A stretch of 64,000 bases of DNA, from positions 992,001 through 1,056,000 of the forward strand of contig NZ_OY762269.1 in NCBI RefSeq assembly GCF_963665245.1. The letters are read 5' to 3'. The translations under genes and the position numbers were made by a program. Under the pieces are notes generated by a model. That model saw only the letters and a program-made list of their open reading frames with translations, had not been told where the DNA came from and did not search any database. This DNA is from an uncultured Paludibaculum sp. (GTDB lineage Bacteria; Acidobacteriota; Terriglobia; Bryobacterales; Bryobacteraceae). Shown here in pieces: positions 26,606 through 33,913 of the stretch (positions are counted from its first letter, which is position 1; each line of letters begins with the position of its first letter).

Positions 26606-27415
26606 TTAAATGCTCACCACAGGACAAGGTGACTGGCGGATGATCGCGTAGGTATTTGTCCTAAGCCTGCCCATAAGGCCATCGGGCGTGCGTCCGATAA
26701 CCAGCACGTCTGCGCCCGTCTCTCTGGTCGCGAGAGCCACCGCCTTGGCCGCTTCACCTGCGGTCAGTTTCAGCTCCGCGGTGACGCCGCTCTTCCGCAC
26801 CAATTCGGATAGCTGCGCCCACAACACATCAGAGACGTGAGCGCGCCATTCTGGATCGTGCACGACGCCAATGACGGGCTCCAGTTGCGTGCTTGCATGA
26901 ATCGCTATGAGTCTCGCATCATAACTGGCCGCGAGGTCAGAGGCCCAGCGGAGCAATCCAGGGCTGTGGGGCCCCAGATCGACGGCGCAGGCAACAGCTC
27001 GAATGCCGGTGGGGTTCTTCTGGATCTGCTTCTCGGCGTGCATGCAGGTCCACACCGGACGGTCCGTATCGTGCAGCACCTTGGCCGTTACGCTGCCCAG
27101 AAGAAACCGGCGCAGCACGCCGTATCCATGCGTGGGCATCATGATCAGATCAACACCGTGGCTCTGTGCGTACTCGACGATGCACCGGGCCGGGTCGCCC
27201 TCGGCGGCCGTGAACACCACCTTCAGCCCGCCTAGCAGATTGTTGATAGCGTCCACCACATCGTTCGCGGCGTCTCTCGGCGCGTCTTGGCCAATGACGT
27301 GGAGAACTGTAACTTCGGGATCGCACCGGGTGGCGAGCGCTCTCACATACCCTGCGGCGTCCAGGGATCGCGGAGAGTAGTCGATCGGCAACAAGAGGCT
27401 TTTGAGCAACAACAT
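26606..27415 (-). CDS. Tandem universal stress protein (UspA)
   Basis: The 269-residue protein has two Usp domains (about 1-130 and 140-269). The first has LLLPIDYSPRSLDAAGYVRAL and a nucleotide-loop-like MPTHGYGVLRRFLLGSVTA. The second has VACAVDLGPHSPGLLRWASD and VLVIGRTPDGLMGRLRTNTY ending CPVVSI. The second loop is less like the ATP-binding G-x2-G-x9-G-S/T form. GGAGG is well placed upstream of the ATG. The role is stress survival by analogy with the family. Confidence 0.93.
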   Translation of the reverse strand: MLLLKSLLLPIDYSPRSLDAAGYVRALATRCDPEVTVLHVIGQDAPRDAANDVVDAINNLLGGLKVVFTAAEGDPARCIVEYAQSHGVDLIMMPTHGYGVLRRFLLGSVTAKVLHDTDRPVWTCMHAEKQIQKNPTGIRAVACAVDLGPHSPGLLRWASDLAASYDARLIAIHASTQLEPVIGVVHDPEWRAHVSDVLWAQLSELVRKSGVTAELKLTAGEAAKAVALATRETGADVLVIGRTPDGLMGRLRTNTYAIIRQSPCPVVSI

Positions 27416-27774
27416 GGTTCACACCTCCCGCAGCCAACATAGGTCAATCTCGCTGCCAAAGACAGCGGGTCACTGAGAACCACTCACGGGGCTGCCTGGG
27501 AGAATGCCCGCGAGCAATCCACACGGCGCACGCCTTCATCCGCATCGACGACTTTGGCCGGCCCCAGGGCGGGGGCGGCCCGCCGACCGAATCAGCGACG
27601 GAACGGACTGGATCTGTCTGATGGCCAGGAGACGGATCCACTCTGAGACCCCTGTCTGCATCCGTTGAGCGAAGACTCGAGTTGCGCGAAGGATCGCTCA
27701 AGACGCCGAATGTGGGTGCCGTTTAGGTGTGGACCGAACAGGCGCCGCCCGTGCGGGGCGCCAGCTTCGGCCCG
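27416..27774. other. Intergenic region, no gene recognised
   Basis: About 360 bp lie between the uspA-like gene and the cytochrome gene, both on the minus strand. The 85-codon minus-strand frame here is Arg/Pro-rich and unconvincing. Confidence 0.5.
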
Positions 27775-28128
27775 CTACCCCTTCCTCTCGGTGGCCTTAA
27801 CGTGACATTTGCTGTTCGTGCAGTTGCCCTTGGTCTCGAAGGCAGTACCGCCCGCTCGATGACACGAGCCACAGGAGGCTTTGGCGTCCTCGTGCTTCTT
27901 GTGCGGCGGCTTGAACGCCACGGGGGCCTTGGCATCCTGTGTGAACAGTTTAGGGTGGCAAACAGGACAGGCGTTCTTTTCCCGCTTAGCGTGCGCGGCG
28001 TGGTCGTAGGTGACGTTGCCGGTCTTCGCCTTAAGCACCAGTTTCGCTGGCGGCGTTTTGTCCTGGCCCAATAGCGCAGCCGCGCCCAACAAAGAGAAGA
28101 GGGCAAAGCAATAAAAGGAGTGTCGCAT
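27775..28128 (-). CDS. Small c7/c3-type triheme cytochrome, secreted
   Basis: The 117-residue protein has a signal peptide (MRHSFYCFALFSLLGAAALLG) and three heme-binding motifs: CPVCH (C54-H58), CGSCH (C86-H90), and a stretched CTNSKCH (C103-H109, C-x4-CH rather than C-x2-CH). Distal histidines are H43, H46, H76 and H79, as in c7-type triheme domains that make up short 'nanowire' cytochromes. It probably carries electrons in the periplasm. There are no redox partner genes around it, so it is an orphan. Confidence 0.88.
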   Translation of the reverse strand: MRHSFYCFALFSLLGAAALLGQDKTPPAKLVLKAKTGNVTYDHAAHAKREKNACPVCHPKLFTQDAKAPVAFKPPHKKHEDAKASCGSCHRAGGTAFETKGNCTNSKCHVKATERKG

Positions 28129-28469
28129 CCCAATACCTTATTCTAGGAAACCTCCGAACGCACCCCTCGTTGAGACAGGAGCCGATCCGGCCAATGCCCC
28201 CGCGTTGCGAACCGTGGCAGGACGGGTGCCCGCCCCTATTGCGTTTTCGATGAAGCCCCCGCGTGGCCATTCGGACCACCAAACCCGTGGAGGCCGCTGG
28301 CCTGGCCCAGTCCTCGAGCGCCTCCGAGCCACCGTGAAGGGCCGGTCGAAGTGTGCTGCGCGGCTCACCACGTTGGCCACCGGCGGAGACCCGGGACAGG
28401 AGACGCGCACGGGCTTCACCGAATGCGGTTACTGCCGCTCCGATACAGCAGACGGTGGGAGGTTGTCCG
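28129..28469. other. Intergenic region
   Basis: About 340 bp divergent from the cytochrome gene. I see only GC-rich sequence here and no reliable gene. Confidence 0.45.
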
Positions 28470-28541
28470 ATGTACTATCCGGGACGCAAGGCCTACTGGC
28501 GCTTCACGGTCTCGCAGATGCTCTTTAGGAATCTGCCGTAA
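28470..28541 (+). CDS. Possible 23-residue small ORF
   Basis: GGGAGG lies six bases upstream of an ATG that opens a frame MYYPGRKAYWRFTVSQMLF..., closing with tandem TAA at 28539. The ribosome site and the double stop argue for translation; nothing else does. It ends 29 bp before the deamidase-like gene and could be a leader or a fragment. Confidence 0.3.
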   Translation: MYYPGRKAYWRFTVSQMLFRNLP

Positions 28542-28570
28542 TAAGTACAGCATTGCGCCATAATGTTTCA

Positions 28571-29563
28571 ATGGCCACCAACGCCGACTTCACCAACCTC
28601 GGGGCGCTGCCCTTCATGCAGAGCTACCCACTCATTCCCGAAGGCGGTGACACCACAGTGGCATCGGCGCACGGCGCCTACAACAAGGTGCCCAAAGCAC
28701 AACGGGTCATGTATATGGACATCCAGCCGGGCAGTCACTACAGCCTCCATGGCTTGCCTCTTCTGGCGCCCACCGGGGGCATCCCCAACCGCGAAGGGGA
28801 CCCGCAGAAAGCCATCTGCTACGCGGCCAACAATGCCGGCGGCACCCGCCTCCCGGTCTTCTGGCTTCCTTACCACCAGAACTCCGTCTACCGCATGACC
28901 CTCGCGCCAGGACCTGTTGCCCTCCCCGTGGGTGTCGCTGGCCCGGCACTGCTTGCCCCCCAGCCCAACTTCTTCCTCACCGACGCCGTCGACGGATGCT
29001 CCGTCTATGTCGAAGGCACCCGTGTCAAGCCCACCGTCCACCACGTTAACGCCGCTGGCACCAAGTTCACGCCCCTCGATGGCTCCGCCCCGTTCGGCAC
29101 CACGGGGGACTTCCGCAAAGATACCCTCGCCTTTCACACCAAAGACGCCCACATGACCCAGGAGGTCAATAACACGCGCAAGCCCCAGGATGTCCTCAAC
29201 GCGGTCGGGGGCCTCCAACCCGCCAAATACGTCAAGAACGACGACTACATGATCCGGGACCCGCGTCTCCTCAAACAGGAGGCCCGCCTGATAGACACCA
29301 ACGCCCGCAGTGTCGTCACCAACCAGCGCGTGGACCGCGTCGAAGCCATGACCCAGGGCACCGTCTTCGGTACCCGCAACGCCGCTAATGGAGAATGGAC
29401 CTTCTACTTCCAGCGCCGCCTCGTAGTGATCCTCTACCACAACAAGAACAAATGGAAGCCATTCGTAAAGACCGATGAGCAGGTCATTGGATACCGCATG
29501 TACCCCGTCCTGGTCCAGGAATTCTGGCCCGGAGGCCAGGGCCACCTGTTCGTCCGCCCATGA
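28571..29563 (+). CDS. Orphan protein with BLF1/CNF1-like Cys-His pattern
   Basis: The start is ATG 28571 (MATNADFTNLGALPFMQ), giving 330 residues; a TTG at 28553 is in frame, and no clear ribosome site decides. No signal peptide or membrane helix. The segment LPVFWLPYHQNSVYRM (94-109), followed by NFFLTDAVDGCSVYVEG (133-149) and PTVHHVNAAG (154-163), resembles by order and spacing the WLPW ... FFTYYLSGC ... VWHIDA segment I recall from Burkholderia lethal factor 1, whose Cys and His form the glutamine-deamidase site shared with CNF1. The candidate catalytic pair is C143 with H157 or H158. The remainder is beta-rich. This is a remote, memory-based resemblance; a papain-unrelated structural protein is also possible. 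Confidence 0.5.
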   Translation: MATNADFTNLGALPFMQSYPLIPEGGDTTVASAHGAYNKVPKAQRVMYMDIQPGSHYSLHGLPLLAPTGGIPNREGDPQKAICYAANNAGGTRLPVFWLPYHQNSVYRMTLAPGPVALPVGVAGPALLAPQPNFFLTDAVDGCSVYVEGTRVKPTVHHVNAAGTKFTPLDGSAPFGTTGDFRKDTLAFHTKDAHMTQEVNNTRKPQDVLNAVGGLQPAKYVKNDDYMIRDPRLLKQEARLIDTNARSVVTNQRVDRVEAMTQGTVFGTRNAANGEWTFYFQRRLVVILYHNKNKWKPFVKTDEQVIGYRMYPVLVQEFWPGGQGHLFVRP

Positions 29564-29978
29564 CGTGCGGCAAAGGCCCCCGATCCCACCGCCCTGTCAA
29601 AGGACAAGGACAAACGGGGATAGTGGGGCGGGCCTCCAGGCTTGCGGGCCGGCTTTCGAGCCGGCCTTCTTCCAATCTCGCGGCCCCAATATCGTGCCAG
29701 CTCTACCGGAGGGTGCCGCATCAACGGCTTCTCCCGGGTCCTGACAGAGGCCCATCCCAATCTCACCGACCCCCGGCCATCCCAACGGCCGTCCCCAACC
29801 ACCACGCCCGCCGGCCTTGCCGGAGGCCCTCCGCAACGCCAACGACCCCGAAGGCTCCCGCCAGCCTGCAGTCCTGAACCTGTCCTTCGCCCAAGGATGC
29901 GGCTGTCTACCGGAGCCGAAAGAAATCCCGGAAAGCCCGGAGCAATAGCTTTCCAGAGCTGGCGCGGGGCCACCATCC
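29564..29978. other. Intergenic region holding a conserved hairpin repeat
   Basis: The 415 bp contain the hairpin described separately at 29637-29673. The rest is Pro/Arg-coding-like GC-rich sequence with no supported gene. Confidence 0.5.
29637..29673. repeat. Dispersed hairpin repeat, copy 1
   Basis: CCAGGCTTGCG is followed by GGCCGGCT-TTCG-AGCCGGCC (perfect 8-bp stem, tetraloop) and CTTCTT-type pyrimidines. The same flanks with a different but still perfect stem recur near 41548. It lies just after the deamidase-like gene and may also terminate it. Confidence 0.6.
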
Positions 29979-30299
29979 CTACGCATGGAAGCGGGGGCGC
30001 CGGGCCACTCGGAATCGCCCTAGCGTGCAGCGGACCAGCAGGGAAGCCGAGAACACACAGGTAAACAGCAGAAACGGCCGGATGCTGCTAGTTACAACGC
30101 CAGGCAACACGATCCCCGTCCCCGCTGCCATCCAGGCCGCGATGCAAACAGGACACTTCGGCAACAGCACAACCAGGACTCCCGGAACCGCACTGCCGGC
30201 CGCTTTCCACCACCGCTGCCCGGGACCGCCGCCAGCAGCGGTCCCACCTCCCGAACAGCACGCGGCCGTGTTCACGACCGCTCCGTCGCATGGCAGCAC
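29979..30299 (-). CDS. Small membrane protein with CPVC motif
   Basis: The 106-residue protein has two membrane helices: about 39-66 (VPGVLVVLLPKCPVCIAAWM) and 74-92 (IRPFLLFTCVFSASLLVRC). The LLPKCPVC motif (C49, C52) inside the first helix is typical of a widespread small-protein family of unknown function, sometimes next to metal or redox genes. A cysteine-rich N-terminus (CDGAVVNTAACCSGGG) may add metal or thiol chemistry. It overlaps the DUF899 gene by 28 bp and is the last gene of the operon. Confidence 0.7.
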   Translation of the reverse strand: MLPCDGAVVNTAACCSGGGTAAGGGPGQRWWKAAGSAVPGVLVVLLPKCPVCIAAWMAAGTGIVLPGVVTSSIRPFLLFTCVFSASLLVRCTLGRFRVARRPRFHA

Positions 30300-31042
30300 G
30301 ACCCATCGGCTCGCGTGGTTTCCGACCGTTCGTACCGGTCATGATGCCGGACCCAGGCCATCCCAAACGGCAGTTGGTCTTCGTCCCGGCCCTTGGGCGT
30401 CATGTCCAGCAAATCGTAGGTACCCAGTAGCGATTCGACACCACGCGCGTAGGCAGAGTAAGTGTGAAATATCGAGCCGGCCGGATCCTTATAGAAGACG
30501 CTGACGCCTGGCGCTTCGTCCTGAGGAAACCGGTTCATGCCGAAGTTGTAGTACATCTCACCCTGGGCCATCTCGTCCTTCGTGAACGATACGTGGTAGT
30601 CCCAATTGAAGGTGTTGCGATACGACGAAACCCACTCGCTATTCCAGCCCATGCGCTTCCGGAACGCTTCGATCTTGCCGATTGGCGCGCGCGAAACCAT
30701 CACCGGAGTTGTGTCGCGCTGCGCCAGATGCACCAGGGCTCCGTCGATGTTGTCGGCCACCAACGAACAACTCGGGCAGCCTTCCGCCCACTCCGGGCCA
30801 AACATGAAGTGGTATACCAGCAGTTGCGTCCGGCCGGCAAAGAGATTCGAGAGGCTGACAGGGCCTTGGGCTCCGTCGAACACGTACTCCTTCTCGACCT
30901 TCACCCACGGCAGCGCCCGCCGTTGGCGGCTGAGGTTGTCACGCTGCCGCGTCAGCGCCTTCTCCTGGGCCAGCAGCGCCTTGCGCGCCTCCAGCCATTC
31001 GTCAATGGAAACTACGTTCTGGACAGTCTGCGTTTCGGTCAT
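30272..31042 (-). CDS. DUF899 family thioredoxin-like protein
   Basis: The start at 31042 (MTETQTVQNVVSIDEWLEAR) has AAGGAG seven bases upstream; the longer frame is rejected. The 256-residue protein shows the DUF899 hallmarks: ALPWVKVEKEYVF, LLVYHFMFGPEWAEGCPSCS (CPSC at C89/C92 in a thioredoxin-like fold), FNWDYHVSFT, GVSVFYKDPAGSIFHTYSAYARG and LLGTYDLLDMTPKGRDE. The enzyme activity is unknown; a peroxidase/reductase-type role is inferred. It lies downstream of ArsR and SRPBCC genes on the same strand, a frequent combination for this family. Confidence 0.93.
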   Translation of the reverse strand: MTETQTVQNVVSIDEWLEARKALLAQEKALTRQRDNLSRQRRALPWVKVEKEYVFDGAQGPVSLSNLFAGRTQLLVYHFMFGPEWAEGCPSCSLVADNIDGALVHLAQRDTTPVMVSRAPIGKIEAFRKRMGWNSEWVSSYRNTFNWDYHVSFTKDEMAQGEMYYNFGMNRFPQDEAPGVSVFYKDPAGSIFHTYSAYARGVESLLGTYDLLDMTPKGRDEDQLPFGMAWVRHHDRYERSETTRADGSCCHATERS

Positions 31043-31121
31043 CTTCTTTCTCCTTGAAATAGGGGTGGAATACGTCCGGACACACTGGTCCTGCGAGTGT
31101 CTGGAAGGAATGGATGTAGCC

Positions 31122-31484
31122 CTACTTTGAGGGATCTTGCGTCGCCGGAGCATCGCCGGTGGCCCGGCTCTCCGCGATCTCTTTGATTCGCAGCAGGTGG
31201 CTCGACCACAGCTCCTCAAATCGACCCACCCACCGCTCGTAAATCTGCCGGATCGGCACCACGTTCAGCGAGTTCACGCGCTGCCGGCCCTCGTCCCTCG
31301 TCTCGATCAACTCGGCTCCGCGAAGCACCTCGATATGCTTCATGACGCCGAAACGCGTCAGCCGCGGAAATGCATCCACAATTTCGGTAGTGGTCCGCGG
31401 GCCCTGGCGTAACAGATCCAGAATCGCTCTCCGCGTAGGATCGGAAAGCGCCTTCCAGACCAGGTCGAGGTCGTCTGCCTTCAC
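31122..31484 (-). CDS. ArsR-family transcriptional regulator
   Basis: A GTG start at 31484 gives 120 residues (MKADDLDLVWKALSDPTRRA). The winged helix has ALSDPTRRAILDLLRQGPRT, TTEIVDAFPRLTRFGVMKHI and a wing with ETRDEGRQRVNSLN. No metal-binding cysteines are seen, so it belongs to the non-metal ArsR class that pairs with SRPBCC proteins. Its start overlaps the stop of the upstream SRPBCC gene by four bases (GTGA), indicating translational coupling. Confidence 0.93.
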   Translation of the reverse strand: MKADDLDLVWKALSDPTRRAILDLLRQGPRTTTEIVDAFPRLTRFGVMKHIEVLRGAELIETRDEGRQRVNSLNVVPIRQIYERWVGRFEELWSSHLLRIKEIAESRATGDAPATQDPSK

Positions 31485-31933
31485 GTCCGTGGTGCTGCTG
31501 TTTTGGTCGCGCAATGCTCGGCGATCGAGTCTAGCAAATGCTGCCAACCCGTGCCGACACCCTGCCGGTGGGCCTCGTCGATCAGGCCAATCGCCCGATG
31601 ACGAAGCACGACGCGCGTGCCCCCCGCGATCTCTTCCAGTTTGACCTCCAGGTGGTTCATCGCGGGATACGACATGAACATCGGACCGCTCAGTTCCAGC
31701 AGCATCGGAGGCTTGATCACCTGAAGATGTCCCCAAAGGTGGCCGATGCCGTTACCGCGGTCCCGGAACCATCGTCCGCCCGGCCACTGCTCCAGAACCA
31801 TCTGCAGTGATTCGCCCTTCGGATTGGTGTTGCCTTCGCCCAGCCGATAGAGGACGCTGCGGAACACGTCCCCAATCGCGGCCTTGATCTCGATGTGCTG
31901 GTTGACGTCGAGTGTCAGATCATCAAGTTTCAT
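31481..31933 (-). CDS. SRPBCC (AHSA1-like) domain protein
   Basis: The 150-residue protein starts at 31933 (MKLDDLTLDVNQHIEIKAAI). It has the START-like fold pattern: IGDVFRSVLYRLGEG, GGRWFRDRGNGIGHLWGHLQ, PMLLELSGPMFMSYP, and KLEEIAGGTRVVLRHRAIG with the long C-terminal helix GVGTGWQHLLDSIAEH. It may bind a hydrophobic ligand sensed with the partner ArsR. It is the first gene of the four-gene minus-strand operon ending at 29979. Confidence 0.92.
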   Translation of the reverse strand: MKLDDLTLDVNQHIEIKAAIGDVFRSVLYRLGEGNTNPKGESLQMVLEQWPGGRWFRDRGNGIGHLWGHLQVIKPPMLLELSGPMFMSYPAMNHLEVKLEEIAGGTRVVLRHRAIGLIDEAHRQGVGTGWQHLLDSIAEHCATKTAAPRT

Positions 31934-31963
31934 AGTCCCTCTGTCTTCTAAAGTGACTTTATA

Positions 31964-31986
31964 GTAACGTGACCATTTGGTAACGT
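31964..31986. promoter_or_regulatory. Candidate operator upstream of the SRPBCC-ArsR operon
   Basis: GTAACGT occurs twice (31964-31970 and 31980-31986), and GTGACC-ATTT-GGTAAC (31969-31984) is an imperfect dyad. It lies 31 bp upstream of the first gene start in an AT-richer segment, which suits an ArsR autoregulatory site. Confidence 0.35.
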
Positions 31987-32371
31987 CAAGACAAAAGTGC
32001 AAGCCCCAGAGAGAAACCGTGGGAGCCCTCAGTTTACTTAGCAATCCCCAGGCCCGCCACGAGTTCCCCATTCTCATTCAAGGATTTCCCCAAGCCGAAG
32101 GTTGGGGCGGCCCCGAACCCCAAGCTCACCTCACGTACGAAAGCACTGAACGTTAGCCACACCCTGGCACCGAGAGTCGGTGGTCGAGAGCCAGTAGCGG
32201 AGGGCTGACGGCGGACGTTCAGAAAACCACCGTTCCACCCTCGCCATCGCTGCTACCATATTCAATACACGTCGGGTCCAAGACCTCCGTCGGTCTCCAG
32301 CTTCCAAAGCCAATTCAAGTGTTGTGGTGCCGTGCGGCGGTCCCTCCCGTCACGGGCCCTGGGAGGATTCA
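31987..32371. other. Intergenic region, divergent promoters expected
   Basis: About 385 bp separate the SRPBCC operon from the dipeptidase gene. Except for the operator-like repeat and a GGAGGGCTGACGG segment (32200) that recurs near 33853, nothing is recognised. Confidence 0.45.
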
Positions 32372-33775
32372 TTGAAACACGTTCAGCGAAAGCTCATGTT
32401 TGCAGGATTGACGGCATCCACACTCGGTCTCCTGTTCCACATCACCGCCTGGACCAGTCCGGCGCAGTCGAACGACGCCGATCTGGCCGCGAAAGCCAAA
32501 CGCATCCACGACCGAGTCATAAAACTCGATACGCACAACGATATCGACGCCTCGAACTTCACCGCAGAATGCAACTACACCATGCGCCTTACCACGCAGG
32601 TGAACTTGCCCAAGATGGTCGAAGGCGACATGGACGTCTCGTTCATGATCGTCTACGTTGGCCAGGGGCCGCTGACGCCGGAGGGCTACGACAGCGCCTA
32701 CCAGCAGGCCGTGGAGAAGTTCGAAGCTGTTCATCGGCTCACCGAAAAGATCGCCCCCGACAAGATCGGTCTGGCGCTGACCCCGGCCGACGTCGTTGCC
32801 CTCCACAAGAAGAACAAGCGGATCGCCGTCATCGCCGTGGAGAACGGATATCCCATCGGGACCGACATCAAGCGCGTGCAGGAGTTCTACGACCGCGGTG
32901 CGCGCTATATGTCTCTCGCCCACAACGGCAATAGCCAGCTCGCCGACTCGAACACCGGCGAAGTCCAGGGCTACCTTTACAACAACGGACTCTCGCCGCT
33001 GGGCCGTCAGGTGATTGCCGAGATGAACCGTGTGGGCATGATGGTGGACCTTTCACACCCCGCCAAGGGCGCCAATCTGGAGGCCATAAAGCTCTCCAAG
33101 GCCCCGGTCATCGCGTCCCACTCCGGCGTGCGTGCGCTGGCCGATGTTAGCCGCAACATGGACGATGAGCAGTTGCTGGCCCTCAAAAAGAACGGTGGAG
33201 TGATCCAGATCGTCGGGTTCGCCTCCTATCTCAAGGCCGAATCAAAGGAACGCACGGAAGCGCTCACTAAGCTGCGGGAGGACATCTTCGGCGCAATGGC
33301 CGGCGGACGGGGCGGCCGTCGAGGGGCGGCCGGTGGGGAACGCGCCGGCGCAGCGCCCTCGCGGGCTTGCCCCCTGGAGACCGAGAGCACCGCGGCCCCG
33401 GCTCGTCGAGGCGGAGGAGCACGCGGAGCCTTCCTGGCGATGCTGTCGCCCGAGAAGCGCGCCGAGTACGAGAAGCGAATGGCGGAGATCGACGCCAAGT
33501 ATCCCCCTGCGCCCAGAGCCAACGTCAAGGACATGGTGAACCACATCGACTACGCGGTGAAGCTCATCGGCATCGACCACGTCGGCATCTCCTCGGACTT
33601 TGACGGTGGCGGCGGAATCGACGATTGGAACAGCGCTTCGGAAGCCTTCAACGTAACGTTGGAATTGGTCCGCCGCGGTTATACGGAAGAGCAGATCGGC
33701 AAACTCTGGAGCGGCAATCTGCTCCGGGTGTGGGGCGACGTCGAAAAGGTCGCAAAGAAGCTGCGGAAGAGCTGA
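32372..33775 (+). CDS. Secreted M19-family (renal-dipeptidase-like) dipeptidase
   Basis: A TTG start at 32372 has GGGAGGA in good position and yields a signal peptide (MKHVQRKLMFAGLTASTLGL). The 467-residue protein carries the binuclear-zinc ligands of family M19: H55/D57 in DTHNDID, E in AVENGYPIG, H in VDLSHPA and in ASHSGVRAL, and D in GISSDFDGGGG. Between the SYLKAE strand and KDMVNHIDYAV an 80-residue insertion (nt 33295-33520) rich in Gly/Arg/Ala is unusual. Substrates could be peptidoglycan-derived dipeptides. Confidence 0.9.
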   Translation: MKHVQRKLMFAGLTASTLGLLFHITAWTSPAQSNDADLAAKAKRIHDRVIKLDTHNDIDASNFTAECNYTMRLTTQVNLPKMVEGDMDVSFMIVYVGQGPLTPEGYDSAYQQAVEKFEAVHRLTEKIAPDKIGLALTPADVVALHKKNKRIAVIAVENGYPIGTDIKRVQEFYDRGARYMSLAHNGNSQLADSNTGEVQGYLYNNGLSPLGRQVIAEMNRVGMMVDLSHPAKGANLEAIKLSKAPVIASHSGVRALADVSRNMDDEQLLALKKNGGVIQIVGFASYLKAESKERTEALTKLREDIFGAMAGGRGGRRGAAGGERAGAAPSRACPLETESTAAPARRGGGARGAFLAMLSPEKRAEYEKRMAEIDAKYPPAPRANVKDMVNHIDYAVKLIGIDHVGISSDFDGGGGIDDWNSASEAFNVTLELVRRGYTEEQIGKLWSGNLLRVWGDVEKVAKKLRKS

Positions 33776-33913
33776 CTTGGGGCCCAGAGCGAAATAGCTG
33801 TCGGCCCTCTGTGGTCAGCAAGCAGCGAATGCCTGTTGTGCTGATAGCCGAGGGCTGACGGCTAATAGCTGATAGCTGGCGGTTGAGCGCCGATAGCCAC
33901 TGTCCGGCTCCGC
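33776..33913. repeat. Short repeat-rich spacer
   Basis: GCTGTCGGCCCTCTG (33796) and CCGAGGGCTGACGGC (33848) are imperfect inverted copies (about 12 of 15 match), followed by tandem CTAATAGCTGATAGCT-like steps. It separates two convergent genes. Part of the motif (GGAGGGCTGACGG) also occurs at 32200. Confidence 0.4.

Noticed and set aside
28568..29545. 325-codon minus-strand frame
   Set aside because: It mirrors the plus-strand protein at 28571; Gly/Val/Glu-rich composition is typical of antisense reading in high-GC DNA.
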